Shown piece after piece: positions 38,801-50,800 of a stretch of DNA of 64,000 nt. The number at the start of each line of letters is the position of its first letter. Position 1 is the first letter of the stretch. A model generated the notes under the pieces. It was not told the origin of the DNA and did no database searches. It saw only the letters and a list, made by a program, of their open reading frames with translations. Origin of the DNA: Saccopteryx bilineata (taxonomy: Eukaryota; Chordata; Mammalia; Chiroptera; Emballonuridae); the NCBI RefSeq assembly GCF_036850765.1, contig NC_089495.1:207998347-208062346 (forward strand), in the 5' to 3' direction. The translations under genes and the position numbers were made by a program.

Positions 38801-41800
38801 CCCCTTTCCCCTGGATGCCCGCCTGCTCCTTCAGCGCCCCCTTTCCCCTGGATGCCCGCCTGCTCCTTCAGCGCCCCCTTTCCCCTGGAGGCCCGCCTGC
38901 TCCTCCTGCGCCCCCTTTCCCCTGGAGGCCCGCCTGCTCCTCCTGCGCCCCCTTTCCCCTGGATGCCCGCCTGCTCCTCCTGTGCCCCCTTTCCCCTGGA
39001 TGCCCGCCTGCTCCTCCTGCGCCCCCTTTCCCCTGGAGGCCCGCCTGCTCCTTCAGCGCCCACCCAGAAACAGCCCCCAGCAGCTCTCTTCCTGGGCTCT
39101 CGGTCGTCCGTGACTGGGACGCAGTCTGCCTGGCCCACCAGGCCGGATTGGGGGCCCTACAGATCTCCTGCCTGTCCTGTCGTCTAAGCAGGACCAGCCC
39201 TGTTCCTGTCTCCAGACCTGTCTTCTCTGACTCGCTCCCCGACCCCGTCTCTTCCTTCAGCTTTGAGCCTCTCTGCCCTCCCTCGCCTCTTGCATTCCTT
39301 CCGCCGGAATGGCCTTTCCTGATGCAAGACTTTGTCAGGACTCCGGGACTTTCCGTTATCTGTAGGACAAGCCGTTCTCAGCCCGGCCCCGCCCTTTATG
39401 TTCTGGTCCCTTCCCTGTCTTTCCAGCGCCATCTTCCTGCTTCACACAGGGTCTCACGGTGACCTCACTGGATGCCTTATGTCCCTGGACGGACGCCGCG
39501 AGCCCCCGCACCCCTGCCTGCAGTGCCTCCTCTCCCTGCACCCCCTAAGCTCCCGCCCGTGGGTCCACCCTAACATAGACATACAGGGCACCTCTTCCGG
39601 GGAGTGTGGGCCGACCTGCCGGGCAGCGGGACAGCTCCCTCCTGTCCATCTTCCCAGCACCTGGTCACGTCTATCACTGTTTTCATTTCTAAAGCTTTTT
39701 AAAAAGTTTTACCAAAGAGAAAACAAAATTTAAGAAAGTCGGAAGGTCTTTTACAAGGGTTATAAAAACAATGTCCTTCCCCCTTTCTCCCGTGCCGTTT
39801 CATCTGGCGTGGCCATTTTCACAGTGCCTCCTTCTTCAGTAGATGACAGTCTGTGTGGCCCTCCCACAGCTGCCGCTCCCGCAGTCACAGCGCCCTGTGC
39901 TCACGGGCCGCGCTCCATTCCCCCAGCAGAGCTATGTTACGCTACGGTGTGCAGACAAGGTGGCGTCTGCTGGTTACAGTGTTGTTCCTGACCAGTAGCA
40001 TGACACCTGTAGCACGTAACGTGGTATGACTTTTGGGGTACCGTCTTTGGTTTTCCTCTTTTCCTGATAGTTAATGATTACCCATTTTTCCTACTCACTT
40101 TTTTATATACCTGGCATTGATTTTTTCCCAAAAAATTCTTCGCTAGAAGTATATGTTTTCTCTCAGTCACTTTAGATGCATGAGGCTTAATTTTTTTTTT
40201 TTTATCTTGGGATCCTCCTAGAACCTTCTTTCTAAGTTCCATTCTGGATTGCTGCCCCCTAGCGTCTGGCTCAGTTATCCTGAGCCTCCCCGTCACCAGC
40301 ACCCGGGAGTCCCTGGGCCTCCCTTCCCCGTGCTCGTACCATTTCTCTCCTCTCGGCTCTCTCATTTGTGTTCAGAAATCTAGTGGCTTTCTGGGAGAGG
40401 CTTGGCAGGGTTTCTTGTGGGGGAGGTAAATTTTAAATTCCTGCCTGAGCAAGTCCCCTAACCGCCCTGGCTAACGACACCCGCTTCAGGGCATGGGGGG
40501 TGGGGGTGGGGGAGGAGTAGGCAAGATGTGAAGGCCTGAGCTCACTGTCCGGCCCGCAGTGGGGTGTCCAGCCAGCGCCACTTCCAGGCTCAGCTAGAGT
40601 ATCCTCGGGAGGCATTGTTCGTGTCCTCTCTGTGTTTTGACGGCTTCCCACCCCTACGTCGCTTCCTGTGCAGTGCCTGGCATGTGCTTGGTGGGTACAG
40701 GGGAGTGTTCAGTTAGCAGGTGGGCGACAGCATCGGTGTGTTGGATACTCAGCGGGGTGTTGGGCCCAGGCTGCCAGCGTCAGGAGTGAGCATTCGGTTT
40801 CCCAGCAGCTCTTCCTCTCGCTGTGTGTTCTCATTTTCCTATCGGTGGTTTTAGGACCAAAAGAAGAAACGGTGAATGATTTCTGGAGGATGATCTGGGA
40901 ACAAAACACAGCCACCATCGTCATGGTGACCAACCTGAAGGAGAGGAAGGAGGTGAGTGGAAAAGGAGGAGTTAGGTAGGAGGGCCCGGATGCAGGCGTG
41001 GCCAGCAGAGGCCTCTGAGCACACTGCGGTGGAGCCTGGGCTGCCCACCTCTATGGCTCCCTGCCAGTCATTCATCCACACAGCCCAGGCTGACATGCCC
41101 ACCAGACTTTCCTGGGTGTCACAGGCCCCTGAGGACACCCAGGCTGCCTGTGGCATGTTCCCTGTGTCTGTGAGTCAGACAGTTCACCCCGGTTCCAGAC
41201 AGCCTGGAAGAAAGACGGCTGTTGGCCAAGGAAGCATCCCCGGGGGGGCTGTTCTTCCCTGGCTTCTCTAGCCCCCCACCCCCCCGGAGTCCTGTCCCTC
41301 CTGAGTCAGCCGAGGAGCTCCATGGGCTGAGACCCTGCCAAGTACAAGAGCATCTGAGCCCTGGCCTGATCCTGCAGTCCTGCAGGCAGCCTTCTGACTG
41401 GTCCTTTTTGGGGGTTTTTTGTTTGATTGTTTTTTTAAGCTAGGGGGGCAGCACGAGAGAGACAGGAAGGGAGAGAGATGAGAAGTATCAACTCATACTT
41501 GCAGCACCTTAGTTGTTCATTGACTGCCTTTTTTTTTTTTTTTTTTGTATTTTTCTGAAGCTGGAAATGGGGAGAGACAGTCAGACAGACTCTCGCATGC
41601 GCCCACCCGGCACGCCCACCAGGGGCGATGCTCTGCCCCTCCAGGGCGTCGCTCTGCCGCGACCAGAGCCACTCTAGCGCCTGGGGCAGAGGCCAAGGAG
41701 CCATCCCCAGCGCCCGGGTCATCTTTGCTCCAATGGAGCCTTGGCTGCGGGAGGGGAAAAGAGAGACAGAGAGGAGGGGGTGGGGTGGAGAAGCAAATGG

Positions 41801-44800
41801 GCGCTTCTCCTATGTGCCCTGGCCGGGAATCAAACCTGGGTCCCCCGCACGCCAGGCTGACGCTCTACTGCTGAGCCAACCGGCCAGGGCCCATTGACTA
41901 CTTTCTTATTTGTGCCTTGACTGTGGGGCTCCAGCCGAACCAGTGACCTTGGGCTCAAGCCAGTGACCATGGGGTCATGTCTATGATCCCACACTCAAGC
42001 CGGTGACCTTGCATTCAAGCAGGATGAGCCCACACTCAAGCTGGCGGCCTCAGGGTTTCGAACCTGTAACCTCAGCATCCCAGGTCAACACTCAGTCCAC
42101 GCTGCACCACCGCTGGTCAGGCTGGACCTTCAGTTCTGTGGATGCCAAATCCGTGCGTGGCCAGCTCCTTCCCTGGGCCACAGCCAACACCAGTCCTGGT
42201 CTTGGACCATTCCCAGAGAGGAATCCCTCCCTGGTCATGACTTTTTCTCCAGGGTGGCCCTTGAGTCATCTTGGTCCCCACACTGGGGTGTTGGTGTATT
42301 GATCAGCAGCTCAGGGTTTTGGAGGGCTAGCACTAGGGCTGGGCTTTTGGGTCGTTTCTTACAACCAGACCTCTGGCTCTTGGAAGCTGTCCAAGGACCA
42401 GGCACTGGAGAAGACCTTGGCCCCTGTGGCAGGGGGTTTACAGTCTGTTTCACCTGGAAGCTTCCTCACAGCAGGTGGCTGGTTCCCGGGACTCAGGCAG
42501 GCTTGCCTGGAGAGTATGACCAGTTTGCCCTGAGTTGAGGGACTGGGTGGGAAAGAGCAAGGAGCATGGGGCAGGGGCTGTGCATCAGTTAGAGACGGTG
42601 CTGAGCAGGGTGGACGCTGAGGAACTTGAGAAGGAGCAGTAACACGAGTGAGTCTGCAGTTGGCGAGGTCAGAACAGGCGGGGTCTCCTGGTACCTCAGG
42701 CTGGGCCTGTGGTCCTCTCCTTCCAGCCCCTGCATCTGCCAGGGGTGGGAGGTCTGCGCTCAGGGACGTGTGTCTGTTCCTTTCCAGTGTAAATGCGCCC
42801 AGTACTGGCCTGACCAAGGCTGCTGGACCTATGGAAACATCCGTGTGTCGGTCGAGGATGTGACCGTCCTGGTGGACTACACCGTGCGGAAGTTCTGCAT
42901 CCAGCAGGTACCACCTCTGCCTCCCTTCTCAGCTCTCGCTAGACCTGCTGACCAGTAAGAGGGCGGAATAGCTTGTGTCCCCCTTACAGGGTAGTCAGGA
43001 AAGCTGACTGTGTGTTGTGTCTGGACTCTGAAACCAGAGGCCTGGGCTCCCAGGGAACCTCTTTGTCAAAGCTGAGGAAGGAGCGGCCCTGGCCAGTTGG
43101 CTCAGCAGTTGAAAGTCCCAGCGTGTGGAAGTCCTGGGTTCAATTCCCGGCCAGGGCACACAGGAGAAGTGCCCATCTGCTTCTCCACCCCTCCCCCTCT
43201 CCTTCCTCTCTGTCCCCCCCCCCCCCCCACCACAGCCAAGGCTCCACTGGAGCAAAGTTGGCCCGGGCGCTGAGGATGGCTCCATGGCCTCAGCCTCAGG
43301 CACTAGAATGGCTCCAGTTGCAATGGAGCAACGTCCCAGATGGACAGAGCATCGCCCCCTGGTGGGCATGCTGGGTGGATCCTGGTCAGGTGCATGCGGG
43401 AGTCTGTCTCCCTGCCTCCCTGCTTCTCACTTTGGGAAAAAGAAAAAAAAAAAAGCTGAAGGAGGAGCATTTTCATGACGGGGAGAAACACTGTTACTGA
43501 ACGGGAGTTCTGTGCCTTGGGTGTGAGCCATGTGCATCAGGAGTTGGTGCAGCCATCGGGGTGCTTGACTCACTGCTCCAGAGGCTCCTGACGACCAGGG
43601 TGTGCTAGGCCCTGGCCCTGCGAGCGACCCTGTGGCTGGAGCGGAGGTCTCAGTCAGCTGAGGGGGGCTGGTGCTGTGGGAAGGGGATCACAGAGCCAGG
43701 AGACTGGCATTTTAGTTCTGACCTTGCCCTTTAGGAATTCTGGGACCTTGACCAGGTCACTTAACTTAGTTCTGAGTTTCAGACTCGGCATCTGTAGGCT
43801 GAGAGTAACAGTCAGTAGCCGGCCCACTGGGGTTCTCCTTACTTGGGTGCACTCCCACTTCCCACCGTCTCTGACAGTCACAGTCGGCCCCGACCCCAAG
43901 CCTCATGCTCCCACCCTCGGCTGTCCACCCACCTGGGGGTCGGGCTAACGCAGGATCTCCTCCCCTGCAGGTGGGCGATGTGACCAACAGGAAGCCACAG
44001 CGCCTCATCACCCAGTTCCACTTCACCAGCTGGCCAGACTTTGGGGTGCCTTTCACCCCGATTGGCATGCTCAAGTTCCTCAAGAAGGTGAAGGCCTGTA
44101 ACCCTCAGTATGCAGGGGCCATCGTGGTCCACTGCAGGTCAGTGTGGCTTGACCCTTGGCTTCCCACTCAGGCTCCGTCTGTGCCCGTGGCTAGCGCGGG
44201 GGAAAGCACAGGCCTGGCTGAGGAGGCCGGCGTGGAGCAGACGAGCGGTCAGTCCCGGGCCAGCAGCCGAGACCACGCGGCTTCTGGTGCGGGTGGTGGT
44301 TCCTTAGGGAGGAGGGAAGGCAGTCCTCCGGACGGGCGGGGAGACCCTGCTGTGAAGCAGAGGCAGCAGGTGCGGCTGCCTGTGCCCTGGGAACTCTCTG
44401 GCCCTTCTCAGCGTCTTGGTCTCCAGTCCTGATGGCTGGAGGCAAGGGGCCAGGGCACGGCGGGTCTCCGGTTCCCTGAAGACCCTGCGTCTGCCCCGCT
44501 GAGAATTAGAACTGGGAGCCTGCAGCCAGAGCCCTGGCCTGTGTTCCCACGCGGCATGCTGGCCAGCCTGGTAACACCCTGCTCTCTGGCTACAGTGCAG
44601 GTGTCGGGAGGACAGGTACCTTTGTCGTCATTGATGCCATGCTGGACATGATGCACACGGAGCGCAAGGTGGACGTGTACGGCTTTGTGAGCCGGATCCG
44701 GGCCCAGCGCTGCCAGATGGTGCAAACAGATGTGAGTGATTTGTGGGGGAGCGGGGTTGGGGGGCGCTCCAGGACCAGCACCCCCGAGGGGTTTGTGGGG

Positions 44801-47800
44801 GAGCGGGGGGGGCGCTTAGGGACCAGCACCCCCGAGGTGTTTGCGGGGAAGCGGGGGGGGGGGGCGCTCCGGGACCAGCACCCCCAAGGGGTTTGCGGAG
44901 GAGCAGGGGGGGGGCGCTCCGGGACCAGCACCCCGAGGGGTTTGTGGGGGAGCGGGGGGGGGAGCTCCGGGACCACCCCGAGGGGTTTGTGGGGGAGCGG
45001 GGGGGGGGCGCTCCGGGACCAGCACCCCGAGGGGTTTGCGGAGGAGCGGGGGGGGGGGGGAGCTCCGGGACCACCCCGAGGGGTTTGTGGGGGAGCGGGG
45101 GGGGGGCGCTCCGGGACCAGCACCCCCGAGGGGTTTGTGGGGGAGCGAGGGGGGGGCGCTCTGGGACCAGCACCCCCGAGGGGCTTGTGGGGGAGCGGGG
45201 GGGGGGGGCGCTCCGGGACCAGCACCCTGAGGGGTTTGCGGAGGAGCGGGGGCGGGGGAGCTCCGGGACCAGCACCCCGAGGGGTTTGTGGGGGAGCGGG
45301 GGGGGGGGCGCTCCGGGACCAGCACCCCCGAGGGGTTTGTGGGGGAGCGGGGGGTGCGCTCTGGGACCAGCACCCCCGAGGGGCTTGTGGGGGAGCGGGG
45401 GGGGGGGCGCTCCGGGACCAGCACCCTGAGGGGTTTGCGGAGGAGCGGGGGCGGGGGAGCTCCGGGATCAGCACCCCGAGGGGTTTGTGGGGGAGCGGGG
45501 GGGGCGCTCCGGGACCAGCACCCCCGAGGGGTTTGTGGGGGAGCGGGGGGGGGGGCGCTCCGGGACCAGCACCCCTGAGGGGTTTGTGGGGGAGCGGGGG
45601 GGGGGCGCTCCGGGACCAGCACCCCCGAGGGGTTTGTGGGGGAGTGGGGGGGGTGCTCCGGGACCAGCACCCCCGAGGGGTTTGTGGAGGAGCAGGGGGG
45701 GCACTCCGGGGCCAGCCCCCCGAGGGGTTTGTGGGGGAGCGGGGGGGGGGTGCTCCGGGACCAGCACCCCCGAGGGGTTTGTGGGGGAGCGGGGGGGGGT
45801 GCTCCGGGACCAGCACCCCCGAGGGGTTTGTGGAGGAGCAGGGGGGGCACTCCGGGGCCAGCCCCCCGAGGGGTTTGTGGGGGAGCGGGGGGGGTGCTCC
45901 GGGACCAGCACCCCCGAGGGGTTTGTGGGGGAGCGGGGGGGGTGCTCCGGGACCAGCACCCCCGAGGGGTTTGTGGAGGAGCAGGGGGGGCACTCCGGGG
46001 CCAGCCCCCCGAGGGGTTTGTGGAGGAGCGGGGGGGGCGCTCCGGGACCAGCCCCCCGAGGGGTTTGTGGGGAGCAGGGGGGGAGCTCCAGGATCAGCAC
46101 CCCCGAGGGGTTTGTGGGGGAGCGGGGGGGGCGCTCCAGGACCAGCACCCCTGCTGCCTCATGTGTTACTCAGCCTCCCGGGTTGTCGTAAGTGGTCGTC
46201 GTACCGTGTGATGGAGAGCCCTGGTAAACTGTGAGCGCAGAGGGGTGTCCCTCGGGGACCTGGGATACAGCCGTCGTTTGCACTGGGCTCTGAGGCTCAG
46301 GCACAGGTCGCGAGGGAAGTGCGCATGCCAGCCGCCAGGAGAGCCAGTGCCTGCGCCCTTGTGACGCAGCTCGGCCATGCGTAGGAGCAGCGTGAGACCA
46401 TCTCCATGGGCAGGGCACAGAGGTCACAGGGCATGGGTTGTGTATGTCACCAGATTTTGACAGCTCCCTCAGACGAGCAAATCCGTGCTCTCAGAATGAG
46501 CAGGGGTTGGGTTTGGTCCTCTCTCCAGGTTTCCACTCCAGAGGGTTGCAGAGTAGGACCCACCCTCCCAAGTTAGGCTCCCCCAGGGGAACTCAGGAAT
46601 TGGGATAATGAGAGCACATCATTTAGTTCCTGCTGGGATCACAGGAGAAGTGGCCTGGAGGGACATGGAGTGGGGGCAGTCTGGCACCCCAAAGACAGTG
46701 TGGTGTGACAGGGACCACGCTCTGGTTTCAGATGCAGTACGTCTTCATATACCAGGCCCTCCTGGAGCACTACCTTTACGGGGACACGGAGCTGGAGGTA
46801 ACGTCCCTGGAGACACATCTTCAGAAAATCTACAACAGAGTCCCAGGGACCAGCAGCAACGGGCTGGAGGAGGAGTTCAAGGTGAGTGGGGCCGGCCCCC
46901 CGACTGCAGGTCTGTGTGCTCTGGGAAGCACTGGTCCTCGGCTTCTTCAGGATCAACCGTCAGCGGTGAAACCCTTGTGAGCCTGTGGGTGGTTCAGGAG
47001 GGGGTCTCGGCTCTTTGCTCGTACCCGGTCAATCTTAAGCCATCAGCACGTCAGAGTCACTGGGCTGTGTTTGGGTGGAAAACAGGCAGTGGTGTTTTTC
47101 TTGAGTCCCCAGTCCCCTCCCCTGCACCCCTGTGATTATCATGTATAAAGAACAAGTGTCGGCCTCTGTTACCCCTACTTGACGTTGCTGTTGTGGCCCT
47201 CACGCAGCAGTGGACACTGTGTAAACAGCTGGGTGTGTCTGTGTCTCCACAAAGCCTCTGCAGACCACTGGACAGAGGGTGTGTGGCTGGCAACCGCTGA
47301 GGCCTCTGAGCCCTGCCGATGCTGTTCGGCCATGTTCTCAGCACCGCTCGGGAGTGTCCACACCCCTCAGTCCGAGGGCTCAGAGGCACGAGAGCCTGGG
47401 GCGGTGGGCAGACCACACTCCTACGGCAGTGCTCAGACTGCAGTGAGGCCTGAGTGACCGGGATCCTGTGAAGGTGCAGGTTCTGACCCAGCAGGTCCGA
47501 GCTAGGGCCCGAGAGTCGGCCTTCCTGACCCGATGGGGCTGAGGCTGCCGGCTTGTGAGCCCCGCTCTGAGTAGCAGGGGTCAGGAAGGGGCTGCAGAAT
47601 GGGAAGGGAGGGTGGTCTACATTGAATAAGGTTTTCTACAGAGTCTAAGACCGTGTGTGGGGTGGAACAGCAGGCGGAGGGAGAGAGAGCGCACCCCCCC
47701 CCCACCCACCCCCGTGAGGCTAGGACCCTGCTCCAGGGTCATGAGGGTCCAGCCAGGTGGGTCCCGGAAGGGCCACAGGAGCCTCGAAGGCAGTTTCTCA

Positions 47801-50800
47801 AACACTCCTGGCTTCTCACTGAGCTTAAAGACAGAAGCAAGTGTTCCAACAGGGACACGTGGCGAGGAAGGTCAGGTTCTGGTGGGGAGCTGTGTGCACC
47901 AGAGTGGCCTGGGGACGTGTCATCTTGTCAAGTTCGGCGACTGGGATCAGCAGTGTTTTCCCTCCCTTTCCCAACGCAGAAATTAACATCAATCAAAATC
48001 CAGAATGACAAGATGCGGACGGGGAACCTCCCAGCCAACATGAAGAAGAACCGGGTTTTACAGATCATTCCATGTGAGAGCCCTCTCCCCACCCCTGCCC
48101 CGGTGTCCACCTCTATCCCCAGCCCCTCCTCCAGTTCCCCCCTGTGGTACTAGTAACGGTCAGCTTGGACGAGAGTTACGGCACTGCCCCTCTTTGCTCT
48201 CTGGGAATAATAGGGCGTGAAGGCTGAAGGGACCCTCCCTCTGGGCTGGGAGCAGGCACGCTGGTGCCCAGTGGGGACAAGGAGACAGAAGGAAGGGGGA
48301 GAGGACAGTGAGGCTGGGGACCCACAAGCCACTGTCCTCCGTGCAGATGAGTTCAACAGAGTGATCATTCCAGTCAAGAGAGGTGAAGAGAACACAGACT
48401 ACGTGAATGCCTCCTTCATCGACGTGAGTGCTGTCCATGCTCCCGAGGTCCATCCGGGCCTCGCCGTGTGGCCTCGGGGTTGTCTCTGCACCAGCCTCAA
48501 CTCAGAGCTGACCCCTGCCCTAAATCTGCCAGGTCCCAGAGAGCAGAGGGCGGGGAAGCAGGGGCACCCTGCAGGGTAGTGACTGGGGGAAGGTGGTCCC
48601 TCCCAGAGAGCAGAGGGCGGGGAAGCAGGGGCACCCTGCAGGGTAGTGACTGGGGGAAGGTCCACTGCACAGACCACGGCCTGCCGGGCTGAAGCTGTCT
48701 GTTCTCACCCCTGCTGAGGTCGCCTTCCTCCCCCTCAGGGAGACCAGTTTATCTGACAGAGAGGGTCCTCAGTGGAGAGGGAGCTCGCCTGGGGTGGGTT
48801 GTAGTGGCCTCTTCTCCAGCAGCCCCTCCCAGTGAAACCCCTCGCTCCCTCCCGCTCCCTCCCGGACCTGCAGGGCTACCGGCAGAAGGACTCATACATC
48901 GCCAGCCAGGGCCCCCTCCTCCACACGATCGAGGACTTCTGGCGGATGATCTGGGAGTGGAAGTCCTGCTCCATCGTCATGCTCACAGAATTGGAGGAGC
49001 GAGGCCAGGTGAGCTCCGAGGCCCTGGGCTGCAGCAGACAGGACCCAGGACCGTGTGGGGAGGGTGGGGTGGCGAAGGCGTCTGCTTGCGCTTTCTCTTC
49101 TGACTTAAACTGCCCATGGGGCCTCTCCAGGCCCCATAGCTCAGCCCGTGGGAGTCTGAGCCACCAGTAGCTCCGCTCTGGCCTGGAGAGCGGTGTGGTC
49201 TGAGCTTCCACGTGGCTCCTGGACAGTTCTCCCCCTCCCCCTCCTCCCCTCCGAGTGCTGTGTGCCCTCCGGCCTCACGGTCTCCCCACCACCCTTCAGC
49301 CGAGAGCAGAGTTGTTCCCAGGACTCTAAGGTTGTACCTTTTGAGTATTCCAAAGCCAGTGCCTTGTCCCCGGGGGCCGTGCCCCCCCTTGCTGTCTCTA
49401 CCTCAGAGCCACGGGAGGCACCGCTGGGGTCACCTCCCTCCGCTGTCCCCTTTTCCTCGCAGAGTAGAGTGCGGGCTTTATCCCCACCTGCGTCTGGTCT
49501 GTGCTGTTCTGCCCAGTGGAGGGCGCAGTCAGATAAACTCGGCCTCACCCGGCTGAGGCCCTTCAGTCCAGCACCTGTCGTCGTCCTAACGTGGGTTCTC
49601 CGCACTGGAGCACCCCGCAGGCCCCAGCCCCGGGAGTATGTGGGGCTCTCCTGGGGCAGGCGTGGCACCTGGAACGCCTCAGCTCCGCCCAGCCTGCTGC
49701 TGCTGGCCTAGGTAGCCACCGGGAGGAGCTGTCCCGGTCGGAGCCAGAGCAGGCCCCCACTTGCTTTCACTGTTGATCAGCGCCCTGTCCAGTTTTAAGA
49801 GGGGACTCTTGACAGTTCCTCAAGTCTGCGGCCCTGGGGCCTCCTTCCAGCCTGCCCCTTTCTTCTCTGTCACCCTCGCCTGAACACTGAGTGTCAGCTG
49901 CTGGGCGGGGCCATCGCACAGCTGCCCCTTGAACACCGGGGATTGGAACGAGGATAGTCACCCCCGCCCCCGCCCCCGAGTGTCGGACGCAGGTGGGAGG
50001 CGCTGTCTGCATTCCCCATGCCCTGCCCGTGTCGCAGCTCCAGAAGTGACACCAGTGGTTACGTGACTGTCTCTGGTAGTGGCAGTAAGTTAAATAACGA
50101 CGTCTGGTGAGGGTCAGAGGTAGATTGGAGTGACGTTAAGCAGCATCCGGGCCCTCTGAGTTACCTGCACCGTGGGGGTGAGGTGTGTCGGCTGAGAGGC
50201 AGGTGTGCGCAGAAGGGGCAGGCAGACGGTGGGCCAGGCCCGTCGCTTCCACGCACAGTGTTCTGAGCCCTCATGCGCGCCCACCTTCCTTCCAGGAGAA
50301 ATGTGCTCAGTACTGGCCCTCGGACGGGCTGGTGTCCTACGGAGACATCACCGTGGAGCTAAAGAAGGAGGAGGAGTGTGAGAGCTACACCGTCAGAGAC
50401 CTCCTGGTCACCAACACCAGGGTGAGGGGCCGGGGGAGGTGTGCCCCAAGGGGAGCCGTGGCGCTGTGCCGCCGCCCGCCTGACGGCCCTCCCCCACAGG
50501 AGAACAAGAGCAGGCAGATCCGGCAGTTCCACTTCCATGGCTGGCCGGAGGTGGGCATCCCCAGCGACGGCAAGGGCATGATCAGCATCATCGCGGCCGT
50601 GCAGAAGCAGCAGCAGCAGTCGGGGAACCACCCCATCACCGTGCACTGCAGGTGCCCGAGCCCGCTGGGCCCTCCCAGGAGTCCGCCACCCTCCGCCAGG
50701 CCCGCCCACGAGTCTGCACTCGGCAGGGCGGGCGGGTCTGCTGAGTGATCAGCACGCAACGCTAAGCAGGGTGGCCAGTGTCGTGGTCACAGTCTAGATT

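Larger units (their letters stand above)
36966..40854 (+). other. PTPRA intron 9
   Basis: Carries a MER fragment and the 37-bp minisatellite. Flanking C/T-rich sequence (38100-38490 and 39060-39660) may be L2-related. 39660-40850 shows nothing recognisable. Confidence 0.7.

Noticed and set aside
38258..39462. Pro/Leu/Cys-rich open frames of about 220-310 codons
   Set aside because: All three forward frames and one reverse frame are open because the 37-bp unit lacks stops; intronic repeat, not a gene.
38498..46150. CRISPR-like regular repeats
   Set aside because: Units are directly tandem without unique spacers in an animal intron: minisatellites.
44590..46234. Long open frames on both strands (up to about 530 codons), Gly- or Pro-rich
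   Set aside because: They are translations of the minisatellite and its complement, inside a PTPRA intron; no domain, and frames arise from the stop-free repeat unit.
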